Positions 1 through 5,318 are shown, counted from the first letter of the stretch. The stretch: DNA of 5,318 bases from an uncultured Prevotellaceae bacterium (GCA_937892085.1 CALAVD010000509.1:1-5318), one strand, 5' to 3'. The notes: a model not told the origin generated them from the sequence alone. Numbers and translations: made by a program.

Positions 1-20
1 ACATGACGCTCTTCCGATCT
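1..20. other. Residual Illumina sequencing adapter (not genomic)
   Basis: Bases 5-20 read GACGCTCTTCCGATCT, which is the 3' end of the standard Illumina read-1 adapter. Bases 1-4 (ACAT) differ from the adapter's ACAC by one base, so 19 of 20 bases agree. The reading frame of the following topoisomerase gene runs open through this stretch, but the residues it gives there should not be treated as protein. The feature lies at the extreme end of the window, where untrimmed adapter is expected. Confidence 0.95.
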
Positions 21-1324
21 TCAGCGGCACCGCTCAAGAGAAGAAACTCTACAACTTGATTTGGAAGCGCACCATAGCCTCGCAAATGGCCGATGCTCAA
101 GTCGAGAAGACTCAGGTTGACATCAATATCAACGGTCGTCAAGAGTATTTCATGGCAAGTGGCGAGGTAGTGAAGTTTGACGGTTTCCTCAAGGTGTATA
201 TTGAGACCAACGAGGACGAGGAGGTTGCATCTCACGAGTTCAACATGCTTCCACCTCTCAAGGTGGGGGATGTGCTCACTGGCAAAGAAGTGGTTGCCAC
301 CCAGCGCTTCACTCAGCAACCCAACCGCTACAGCGAAGCTATGCTCGTGAAACGCCTCGAGGAGCTGGGCATTGGCCGTCCCTCGACCTATGCTCCCACT
401 ATCTCTACCATTCAGGCCCGCGACTATGTTGTCAAGGGCGAGAGCAAAGGCGTCAAGCGCAGCTTTGAGCAAATCACCCTCAAGGGTGGCAAAATCACTA
501 CTAAGGCTAAGAACGAAATCGTGGGCAGTGAGAAGGGCAAACTCATACCCACCGATGTGGGCATGGTAGTAAATGACTTCCTCACCAAGTTCTTCCCGCA
601 GATTCTGGACTACAACTTCACTGCTAAGGTGGAGACCGAGTTTGACGAGATTGCCGAGGGCAAGAAGAAGTGGAATGACGAGATTAAGGCGTTCTACAAG
701 GACTTCCACCCTGAGATTGAGAAGGTGTCGTCGATGCGCCTCGAGCACAAGGTGGGAGAGCGCGTCCTCGGTAACGACCCTGCTACTGGCAAACCCGTGT
801 CGGTGAAGATTGGCCGCTACGGACCACTGGTGCAGCTTGGCAGCACCGACGACAAAGAGAAGCCCCGCTTCGCTTCGCTCCAAAAAGACCAGAGTGTAGC
901 GACTATCACCCTTGAGGAGGCATTGAAGCTCTTTGAGATGCCACGCACATTAGGCACTTTCGAAGGCGAAGAGGTGTCGGTAGCCATTGGCAAATATGGT
1001 CCTTACATCAAGCACAACGGCAAGTTTGTGTCGGTGCCTAAGGATATGTCGCCTTACAGCATCACTATCGACGAGGCGGCACAGCTCATCGTTGATAAGC
1101 GCAATAGCGAGGCTAAGAAGGTGATGATAACCTTTGACGAGGAGCCCGAGATGCAGGTGGTAAACGGCCGCTTCGGTCCCTACATCGTGTATAAGAAACA
1201 GAATTTCAAGATTCCTAAGAAATATGACTCAGCGAAGCTCACTCTTGAGGACTGCCGCGCCATCGTGGGCGACGATGCTAACGCCAGCAAGGGCCGAAAA
1301 CGTAGAGCCACCGCAAAGAAGTGA
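21..1324 (+). CDS. topA: DNA topoisomerase I, C-terminal part (5'-truncated)
   Basis: This is the C-terminal half of a type IA topoisomerase, the enzyme that relaxes negative supercoils by cutting and passing one strand. The frame is open from the left edge: complete codons from base 23 give SGTAQEKKLYNLIWKRTIAS, a typical topA segment, so the TTG at 56 is internal and not the start. Visible landmarks are QRFTQQPNRYSEAMLVKRLEE followed by GIGRPSTYAPTIS (about bases 368-409), conserved in the central domains, and PTDVG with FTAKVETEFDEIAEGKKKW (about 551-676). The C-terminus has three Gly-[RK]-[YF]-Gly-Pro repeats (812-826, 989-1003, 1166-1180), each start 59 codons after the last, as in topoisomerase C-terminal repeat domains. 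No four-cysteine zinc fingers are seen. It ends with a basic tail rich in Lys and Arg. The TOPRIM domain and the active-site tyrosine lie outside the window. A terminator follows at 1366. Family assignment is very secure. Confidence 0.96.
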
Positions 1325-1365
1325 CTTCAGTGATTTAAACCACACTAATTTAACGAATTACAACG

Positions 1366-1391
1366 AAAAAGAGCCTGTAAAGGCTCTTTTT
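1366..1391. terminator. Bidirectional intrinsic terminator between topA and the LUD gene
   Basis: A perfect 10-bp inverted repeat (AAAAAGAGCC and GGCTCTTTTT) is separated by a 6-base loop TGTAAA. The arms carry A5 and T5 runs at their outer ends, so a GC-containing stem followed by U's forms on transcripts from either strand. It lies about 40 bases past the topA stop and about 60 bases past the stop of the convergent minus-strand LUD gene, so it probably serves both. Confidence 0.9.
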
Positions 1392-1453
1392 GTTAGTTTA
1401 TATTAGTTTAATTCGTGTGCTATAAAAATGGTTATTACAACTTGAGTGTAGTT

Positions 1454-2092
1454 TTAATACCCAAAATCTTCGCCCACGAGCACTACTGTGTGGCGACCCT
1501 GGTTGCGGCTGTTGCGCAGCAGGTGGACGTAGCTGCAGATGCTCTCGGGGCTGTTGCAGTTGTGGCACATGCCATCGACATGGCACGGAGTGGCAATGTC
1601 GAAGCGCTGGGCATTAATGGGCGATGCCGTGCTGCGAGCGCGTGCGATGGCTGCCTCTACGGTTGGTGCCACCTTGTTGAGACCAATGATGAAAATCACC
1701 TTCTTGGGTCCCCATGAGATGGCAGCCACGCGGTTGCCGTTGCCGTCGATATTGACGATAACGCCGTCTTCGCTGAGGGCGTTGGCACTGCTCAAGAACA
1801 CGTCGGCGCTGAAGGCACGCAGGTATATCTGCTGCTTCTCCTGCGGGTCGTCAACCACGTCACGGTCAAGCACCTCGAGCGTGCCACGTTCTTTCAGTGC
1901 CTTAGGAATCCCCATGTCGCGCACTGTCATCGAGCCACCCCAAGTGACGCTGCTGCCGTCGGCAATGAGTTCCATCACCTTGCTCACCGCCTCTTGTGAC
2001 GTGGGGCAGTAGAAAGCCTCGATGTTGCGGCGTTTCAGGTTTTTCACAAGTTTTTCTCCAAGCAGGTTGTTTCTTATCTCTAATGGTGTCAT
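1454..2092 (-). CDS. LUD-domain protein (lactate utilization protein, LutC/YkgG-like)
   Basis: The 212-residue protein fits the single-domain LUD (DUF162, YkgG-like) family, with a typical N-terminus: TPLEIRNNLLGEKLVKNLKRR. Family-like segments are WGGS (residues 51-54), then LSEDGVIVNIDGNGNRVA (106-123) and ISWGPKKVIFIIGLNKV (125-141). The C-terminal part has four cysteines, C170, C176, C179 and C186, in TPCHVDGMCHNCNSPESIC, a spacing suggestive of metal or cluster binding; this last point is inference. Relatives LutA-C take part in L-lactate oxidation. This is a stand-alone gene without LutA or LutB beside it, so a lactate role is only inherited from the family name. The protein should be soluble; no signal peptide is seen. 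The ATG at 2090-2092 is chosen because it gives the usual N-terminus; no Shine-Dalgarno is visible. The AT-rich ATPase gene ends only 26 bp upstream. I found no TAnnTTTG box in that gap, so read-through from the ATPase promoter is possible. GC is high (38 of 60 bases at 1501-1560). Confidence 0.9.
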   Translation of the reverse strand: MTPLEIRNNLLGEKLVKNLKRRNIEAFYCPTSQEAVSKVMELIADGSSVTWGGSMTVRDMGIPKALKERGTLEVLDRDVVDDPQEKQQIYLRAFSADVFLSSANALSEDGVIVNIDGNGNRVAAISWGPKKVIFIIGLNKVAPTVEAAIARARSTASPINAQRFDIATPCHVDGMCHNCNSPESICSYVHLLRNSRNQGRHTVVLVGEDFGY

Positions 2093-2108
2093 AGTGGTAA
2101 TGATGATT

Positions 2109-2146
2109 ATGTGAATGTCTATTGTTGAACAATTGATTTAATCCAT
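2109..2146 (-). repeat. Diverged copy of the palindromic element, spanning the ATPase stop codon
   Basis: On the plus strand this stretch starts ATGTGAATGTCTATTGTTGAAC. The reverse complement of the palindrome at 3376-3408 starts ATGTAAATCTATAGTTGAAC. Apart from a 2-base insertion (GT), 18 of 20 bases agree. Both then continue after GTTGAAC with any four bases followed by GATTT, and end in CAT (here with three extra bases). It covers the last codons (IKSIVQQ) and the TAG of the ATPase gene plus about 10 bases beyond. The match was found by eye, and part of it is constrained by coding, so chance cannot be fully excluded. Confidence 0.5.
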
Positions 2147-3309
2147 GAATTGTAATTCTTGAAGTTAATGATTTGAATATCAGAATTGGTATTCTCAAAA
2201 TCTCCATTATAAACAACAGCTCTACTACGAACGCCAGCATTAATGAAAAGTTCCATTTTTGTTAGTGCTTTATAAAATGACGTGTTGAATGTAGCAGCCG
2301 ATTTTATTTCTACTCCCGAAAATTCAGAAGTTCCGTGGCTTATAATTAAGTCAATTTCATTTTGGTTTGAGTCTCTATAGAAGAAAAGGTTAGACACGTC
2401 TTTGCCATTATTCAGATAATATTTAATTGTTTCCAATACAACGGCATTTTCAAAAATGGGTCCACGCATTTTGTTGAATGACAATTCTTTAGAACTATTG
2501 ATGTCAAGTAATCGGCATGCTAGTCCTGTGTCGCAAAAATATAACTTTGGACTTTTTATTAATCGTTTTTTTGTGTTGCTAAAGTATGGTGGTAGCAATG
2601 TGACGATATAAGAAGCTTCTAGAATTGAGAGCCATGATTTTATTGTGCTTAGACTGACACCAACCTCTGTTGAAAGCTGAGATGCATTGAAAATAGAACC
2701 AATTCGTCCTGCACAGAGTTTTAAGAATGTGTTGAATTGCATTAAGTCTTTTACCTTGAGTAAGTCGCGAACATCTTTTTTGAGGTAGGTCTCGATATAA
2801 TTGGAATACAGCAGATGTGAAGGTACGTTATCACTAAAAATGCGAGGATAGAAACCATTGTACAACAGTTCATCGACACTTCGTCCATATATGCGCCCTG
2901 AGAGTTCGTCAAGTGAGAAAGGTAATAGGTTAAAGATGGCTGCTCTTCCTGCAAGTGACTGAGTTACTGATTTGAGCAAAGCAAAATTAGAGCTTCCTGA
3001 AAGTATGAACTTTCTGCTTGGGTCATTGTCCACAATGCCTTGTATATAAGAAAAAAGACCTGGCACATTTTGCGCCTCGTCTATTATCATGCCCTTCGTT
3101 GACTGACTCAGAAAGAATTTCGGATCTTCTGTTGCCAGTTGGCGAATATCTAAATTTTCTAGGGAAAACAAGGGGAAATCCCTAAAAATATGTGAGATAA
3201 GGGTTGTTTTACCCGACTGACGAGGACCTGTAATAACTATAACAGGGAAATATTTGGAGGCCTCGATTATTTGCTTTGTGATGGAACGTTCGATGTACTT
3301 TAACTCCAT
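2119..3309 (-). CDS. AAA family ATPase with DUF4143-type C-terminus
   Basis: The 396-residue protein is full-length for the AAA_14 plus DUF4143 family, which is abundant in Bacteroidales and has no settled function. The N-terminal ATPase module shows Walker A GPRQSGKTT (residues 28-36), Walker B MIIDEAQ (74-80), a sensor-1-like FILSGSSN (101-108) and the family motif SLAGRA (118-123). A middle stretch (about 190-240) looks like a winged helix. The C-terminal part has FCDTGLACRLL (258-268), GPIFENAVVLE (283-293) and YRDSNQNEIDLII (311-323), then GVEIKSA (332-338). The last two resemble a PD-(D/E)xK nuclease core, with E287, D320, E334 and K336 as likely key residues. No membrane segment is seen. 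The ATG at 3307-3309 is supported by a well-placed promoter (3337-3368) leaving a leader of about 20 bases; there is no Shine-Dalgarno. The gene is AT-rich compared with both neighbours, which suggests transfer. Whether it acts as a nuclease, a defence or stress factor, or something else is unknown. Confidence 0.93.
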   Translation of the reverse strand: MELKYIERSITKQIIEASKYFPVIVITGPRQSGKTTLISHIFRDFPLFSLENLDIRQLATEDPKFFLSQSTKGMIIDEAQNVPGLFSYIQGIVDNDPSRKFILSGSSNFALLKSVTQSLAGRAAIFNLLPFSLDELSGRIYGRSVDELLYNGFYPRIFSDNVPSHLLYSNYIETYLKKDVRDLLKVKDLMQFNTFLKLCAGRIGSIFNASQLSTEVGVSLSTIKSWLSILEASYIVTLLPPYFSNTKKRLIKSPKLYFCDTGLACRLLDINSSKELSFNKMRGPIFENAVVLETIKYYLNNGKDVSNLFFYRDSNQNEIDLIISHGTSEFSGVEIKSAATFNTSFYKALTKMELFINAGVRSRAVVYNGDFENTNSDIQIINFKNYNSWIKSIVQQ

Positions 3310-3314
3310 ATTTT

Positions 3315-3347
3315 TTTAAAATCTAAAGTTTGACTGCAAATATACAT
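3315..3347 (-). repeat. Degenerate third copy of the palindromic element over the -7 box
   Basis: Read on the minus strand, the 29 bases from 3347 to 3319 match the second palindrome (3439-3467, plus strand) at 23 of 29 positions, including the run AACTTTAGATTT. The copy is therefore inverted relative to the two good copies. Its own two-fold symmetry is weak (about half of the arm positions pair). It contains the ATPase promoter's -7 element and probable transcription start, the position expected for an operator half-site. Confidence 0.55.
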
Positions 3348-3368
3348 GCTATTTCATAAAAAAGCAAA
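3337..3368 (-). promoter_or_regulatory. Bacteroidetes-type promoter of the ATPase gene
   Basis: On the minus strand a TTTG (3368-3365) is followed by a 20-base spacer and TATATTTG (3344-3337). This matches the known Bacteroidetes housekeeping consensus TTTG, 19-21 bases, TAnnTTTG exactly. Transcription would start near 3330, giving a leader of roughly 20 AT-rich bases before the ATG at 3309. A second AATATTTG-like stretch at about 3371-3365 overlaps the -33 box and is a weaker alternative. Confidence 0.75.
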
Positions 3369-3375
3369 TATTTTT

Positions 3376-3408
3376 ATGCAAATCTGTGGTTCAACTATAG
3401 ATTTACAT
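3376..3408. repeat. 33-bp palindromic element, copy 1 (candidate operator)
   Basis: The left arm ATGCAAATCTGTGGTT and the right arm AACTATAGATTTACAT are separated by a single C. The right arm's reverse complement agrees with the left arm at 13 of 16 positions. Two of the three mismatches would be G-T wobbles if transcribed as plus-strand RNA. It lies 7 bp upstream of the -33 box of the ATPase promoter. The repeat with copy 2 extends outward to about 3373-3416 (39 of 44 bases identical). Odd-length dyads with long arms suit a dimeric protein-binding site; a hairpin role is the alternative. Confidence 0.85.
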
Positions 3409-3438
3409 AATTTTTACCATAAAATGGGGGCGATGTTT

Positions 3439-3471
3439 ATGTAAATCCGTAGTTCAACTTTAGATTTGCAT
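3439..3471. repeat. 33-bp palindromic element, copy 2 (candidate operator)
   Basis: The left arm ATGTAAATCCGTAGTT and the right arm AACTTTAGATTTGCAT flank a single C, with 12 of 16 arm positions symmetric. It is a direct repeat of copy 1 (28 of 33 identical), with starts exactly 63 bp apart, about six helical turns, so both copies would present the same DNA face. It begins only 13 bp beyond the response-regulator stop codon. The differences between copies keep the GTTCAAC core, AAATC and GATTT intact. It is not followed by U's on the minus strand, so it does not look like a terminator for the regulator gene. Confidence 0.85.
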
Positions 3472-3484
3472 AATTTTTATATGG

Positions 3485-4174
3485 TTATTGAGGTTGTCCT
3501 AATTTGTCGGAATATGCGCGGCCTATGGGGATTTCTGTGCCGCCCGTTAGGGTGAGCTGGGTGCGTGAGTAGCTCTCAATGCGGTGACGAGGCACAATGT
3601 AGCTCTTGTGAACCCGTACAAACTCGTTCTCGGGCAACATTGCCTCTAGCGACTTCATGCTCATCTGGGTGATGACAGGGCGGCTATCTACGGTGTAAAT
3701 TTTCACATAGTTGTCCATCGCCTGGATATAAAGGATAGAACTGAGCTGAACGGTCACGTTCTTGTACTCCACCTTGACGGTGATTTCCTGACCCTCGAGC
3801 GGTGGCGCGGCGCTATAGTTCACAAGACGTATGGCGTGCTGCACTTTGTTGACGGCTTTCTCAAAACGACTGAAAGAGAATGGTTTGTGGAGAAAATCAA
3901 CAGCGTTGAGGTCGAAACCGTCCACGGCATATTGCGCGTAGGCAGTGGTAAAAACCAGGAAGGTGCCTTGCGGAATCTCTTTGGCGAGGTTCAAGCCGCT
4001 CACTTCTCCCATCTTAACGTCAAGGAAGAGCAGATCGGGGTGGATGCGCTTCACGTGTTCGATTCCCACAAGTGGATTGGTAAAGGTGTCGAGCTCCATG
4101 CCCTCCATCCTTTGACAGAAGTTTTTTATCACTTCCAGTGCCATTGGTTCATCGTCGATTGCTACGCATTTCAT
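3485..4174 (-). CDS. LytTR-family response regulator
   Basis: This is a cytoplasmic DNA-binding response regulator of 229 residues, the usual length of the LytR/AlgR type. The receiver domain (about 1-118) has the acidic pair D7 and D8, the phospho-acceptor D52 in LLFLDVKM, T76/T77 in VFTTAY and K97 in HKPFSF, so all phosphotransfer residues are present. The C-terminal LytTR domain (about 130-228) shows VKVEYKNVTVQLSSILYIQAM, DNYVKIYT, FVRVHKSYIV and EIPIGRAY. Its ATG overlaps the stop of the upstream histidine kinase in the ATGA arrangement (bases 4171-4174), which indicates translational coupling and partner identity. The regulon cannot be read from the window: no paired LytTR-type direct repeats were found near the operon, and the palindromes downstream of the stop do not resemble such sites. 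GC content and codon use fit the kinase gene and differ from the AT-rich ATPase next door. Confidence 0.96.
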   Translation of the reverse strand: MKCVAIDDEPMALEVIKNFCQRMEGMELDTFTNPLVGIEHVKRIHPDLLFLDVKMGEVSGLNLAKEIPQGTFLVFTTAYAQYAVDGFDLNAVDFLHKPFSFSRFEKAVNKVQHAIRLVNYSAAPPLEGQEITVKVEYKNVTVQLSSILYIQAMDNYVKIYTVDSRPVITQMSMKSLEAMLPENEFVRVHKSYIVPRHRIESYSRTQLTLTGGTEIPIGRAYSDKLGQPQ

Positions 4175-5247
4175 GGCTTCAGATTTATGGTGAGTTTTAA
4201 GTCAAACTGTTCGTCGGTCTCGTTGATGTCGAGGCTGTAGCCGTTGCCGTAAATCAGGTCTAATCGCTTGCGGCTGTTCTCGATGCCTATGCCCTGACGG
4301 CTGCTCCCGTCGGGGCGGGTGCGAATGGGGTTGTCGGTAGTGAGTGTGAGCACTCCATCGGCAACTCGCATATTGATGTCGATGACAGTGTCGATGCTGG
4401 CACTAACGCCATATTTCAAGGCATTCTCCACAAAGGTGATGAGCAGCATGGGGGCGATGGTGAGCCCTGGATGCTTGTCGTCGTTGCTGTAGCTGAAATT
4501 CACTCTTGTGCACTCGTTCAGGCGGTTGCGTTGCAAGTCGATGTATTGTTGCAGGTATTGCGCCTCGTCGGCAACCGCCACGCTCTCTTGGTTAGCGTTG
4601 TTATAGATGTAGCGCGTGATGTCGATAAACTGCATGAAGGCGTCCTCGGTCTTGGGACTCTGCGTCACCACCATGCTGTAGAGGGTGTTGAGGGTGTTAA
4701 ACAGGAAGTGAGGGTCGATTTGTGCCTTGTAGAGCGAGAGCTCGGCTTTGTTCTTTGCGGCTTCCAGCTCTTGACGGCGCGCACGCTGGCGGTAGAGTTC
4801 TCCGAGTAGCCCTATCGCGCTACTGAAGGTCATCACAATCACAAAGAGGAACCACACTGCTTGCTGGTGAAGACGCAACCGTGCCGGTGACATGGGTTGC
4901 CGTGGTGGGTCGCCGCCCGGTCGAGACTGGTTCTGCCACGGGAGTTCCATCTTATAGCGTGTGAGCAGATAGGTGATAACAATCATCGCCACAATCACCA
5001 CCACCGCCCACACGATGCGCTTGCGGTTGAGGAACAGCGACGGCACGGTGAAAATGCGATTCACAAAATATACCGTGTAGAGCCACGCCACCAGCAGGCA
5101 CACGAAGAGCGTGTTGCTCTGGAACCACCGTTCGATTGGTAGCAGGTAAATCATCACCGGCAGCAGCACGAGGCAAAAGAACAGGTCAATCCACAGTTGC
5201 ACTTTCTTGCCTGTGATGAGCGTAGATTTTTGTGTTATAGCGTCCAC
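4171..5247 (-). CDS. LytS-type sensor histidine kinase
   Basis: This is an inner-membrane kinase of the His_kinase (LytS/YehU-like) family, 358 residues, that should phosphorylate the LytTR regulator encoded directly downstream. Four hydrophobic segments lie at about residues 18-37, 46-64, 78-96 and 130-148. Between the third and fourth is a short Pro/Arg-rich loop (about 99-124) that includes RPGGDPPRQP. A charged helix (about 150-172) leads into the phospho-acceptor motif QIDPHFLFNTLNTLYS with H180. The ATP-binding part has an N-box-like TFVENALKYG (N275) and the glycine motif RQGIGIENSRKRLDLIYG (317-334). There is no large extracytoplasmic domain, so the signal is probably sensed in or near the membrane; this is inference. 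The start is GTG at 5245-5247. An in-frame TGA lies 30 bases upstream and the next Met is residue 32, inside the first membrane segment, so GTG is the only sensible choice. No clear promoter box is visible in the 71 bases to the window edge. Confidence 0.95.
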   Translation of the reverse strand: MDAITQKSTLITGKKVQLWIDLFFCLVLLPVMIYLLPIERWFQSNTLFVCLLVAWLYTVYFVNRIFTVPSLFLNRKRIVWAVVVIVAMIVITYLLTRYKMELPWQNQSRPGGDPPRQPMSPARLRLHQQAVWFLFVIVMTFSSAIGLLGELYRQRARRQELEAAKNKAELSLYKAQIDPHFLFNTLNTLYSMVVTQSPKTEDAFMQFIDITRYIYNNANQESVAVADEAQYLQQYIDLQRNRLNECTRVNFSYSNDDKHPGLTIAPMLLITFVENALKYGVSASIDTVIDINMRVADGVLTLTTDNPIRTRPDGSSRQGIGIENSRKRLDLIYGNGYSLDINETDEQFDLKLTINLKP

Positions 5248-5254
5248 AGTTTTG

Positions 5255-5287
5255 TAGAGTTCATAGTTTAGAGTTCATAGTTTAGAG
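5255..5287. repeat. Short tandem direct repeat upstream of the kinase gene
   Basis: Two exact tandem copies of the 14-mer TAGAGTTCATAGTT (5255-5268 and 5269-5282) are followed by a partial third copy, TAGAG. The array ends only 8 bp upstream of the kinase GTG, so it lies in its leader or promoter region. It could be a regulator-binding array, but it also resembles low-complexity intergenic repeat DNA. No function can be assigned. Confidence 0.75.
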
Positions 5288-5294
5288 GTAGAAG

Positions 5295-5311
5295 GTGGAA
5301 GGTCGTTCCAC
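5295..5311. repeat. Small inverted repeat at the right edge
   Basis: GTGGAA and TTCCAC form a perfect 6-bp stem around a 5-base loop. The overlapping CACGTG at 5309-5314 is itself a palindrome. The stretch sits 48 bp or more upstream of the kinase start and runs close to the window edge, so a larger hairpin may be cut off. It has no U-run and is not a convincing terminator on either strand. Confidence 0.4.
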
Positions 5312-5318
5312 GTGTCTC

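Larger units (their letters stand above)
2109..3479 (-). mobile_element. Putative AT-rich ATPase cassette bracketed by palindromic repeats
   Basis: The unit comprises the ATPase gene, its promoter and the palindromic repeats at both ends. Its base composition is far lower in GC than the flanks (17 of 60 bases are G or C at 2161-2220, 14 of 60 at 3361-3420, against 38 of 60 at 1501-1560 in the LUD gene). Its right edge falls within about 10 bases of the response-regulator stop and its left edge within about 20 bases of the LUD start. No transposase, integrase or clear target-site duplication is seen, so mobility is inference and the boundaries are approximate. Confidence 0.3.

Noticed and set aside
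56..58. TTG as the start codon of topA
   Set aside because: The same frame is open to the left edge and encodes typical topoisomerase residues upstream of it (SGTAQEKKLYN), so the gene is truncated and TTG is an internal leucine.
1539..2012. Long open frame on the plus strand opposite the LUD gene
   Set aside because: It is an antisense shadow of a GC-rich gene; the translation is low-complexity and shows no family features, while the minus strand encodes a recognisable LUD protein.
2093..2118. Separate promoter for the LUD gene
   Set aside because: No TAnnTTTG box was found on the minus strand in this gap or the last part of the ATPase gene; a promoter of another type cannot be excluded.
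3376..3471. LytTR-type binding sites for the adjacent response regulator
   Set aside because: LytTR regulators usually bind paired direct repeats of about 9 bp with a GTT core. Here the elements are 33-bp palindromes and the nearest GTT contexts fail the consensus; they also lie downstream of the operon.
3439..3471. Intrinsic terminator of the kinase/regulator operon
   Set aside because: On the minus strand the dyad is AT-rich and followed by AAACATCG with no U-run.
3373..3479. CRISPR array
   Set aside because: There are only two good copies, strongly palindromic over their whole length, with a 30-bp gap and no cas genes; the third copy is inverted and degenerate.
2109..3479. Insertion sequence with transposase
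   Set aside because: The only gene inside is an AAA/DUF4143 ATPase, and no DDE or serine/tyrosine recombinase motifs or target-site duplication are visible.
3836..4240. Open frame on the plus strand opposite the response regulator
   Set aside because: It is an antisense shadow crossing the kinase/regulator junction with no recognisable domain; the minus-strand receiver domain is unambiguous.

Overview
The window looks like a Bacteroidales contig, of a gut Prevotella, Bacteroides or Muribaculaceae type. Four signs support this: a topoisomerase I whose C-terminus carries GRYGP-type repeats; a LytS/LytTR two-component pair; a promoter that fits the Bacteroidetes consensus (TTTG, 20 bp, TAnnTTTG); and genes without clear Shine-Dalgarno sequences. 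The assignment rests on gene character only, not on a marker tree. The first 20 bases are almost certainly left-over Illumina adapter, so biological sequence starts near base 21.

Layout, left to right. Bases 21-1324 (+) hold the 3' part of topA, without its start and without the catalytic tyrosine region. A strong bidirectional hairpin terminator at 1366-1391 separates it from the convergent minus-strand genes. Reading the minus strand in its own direction (right to left), the order is: a GTG-started LytS-type histidine kinase (5247-4171); a LytTR response regulator overlapping it by 4 bp (4174-3485); a 175-bp AT-rich intergenic region holding two 33-bp palindromes, a third degenerate copy and a promoter; a AAA ATPase with a DUF4143-type C-terminus (3309-2119); and a LUD-domain 'lactate utilization' protein (2092-1454).

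The kinase and regulator form a self-contained, translationally coupled sensory system. No target site for it is recognisable here. The ATPase is conspicuously AT-rich compared with the genes on both sides and has its own promoter, so it looks like an inserted single-gene cassette between a two-component operon and the LUD gene.

The most interesting signal is a palindromic element (arms near ATGTAAATC, core GTTCAAC). It occurs twice, 63 bp apart, just upstream of the ATPase promoter, once in degenerate form over the promoter's -7 box, and apparently again in diverged form across the ATPase stop codon. The ATPase cassette may therefore be bracketed by copies of its own repeat. Whether these are operators, the ends of a mobile cassette, or both cannot be settled from this window. 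The right edge ends in short tandem repeats and a small inverted repeat that look like intergenic repeat DNA and may explain why the contig stops there.
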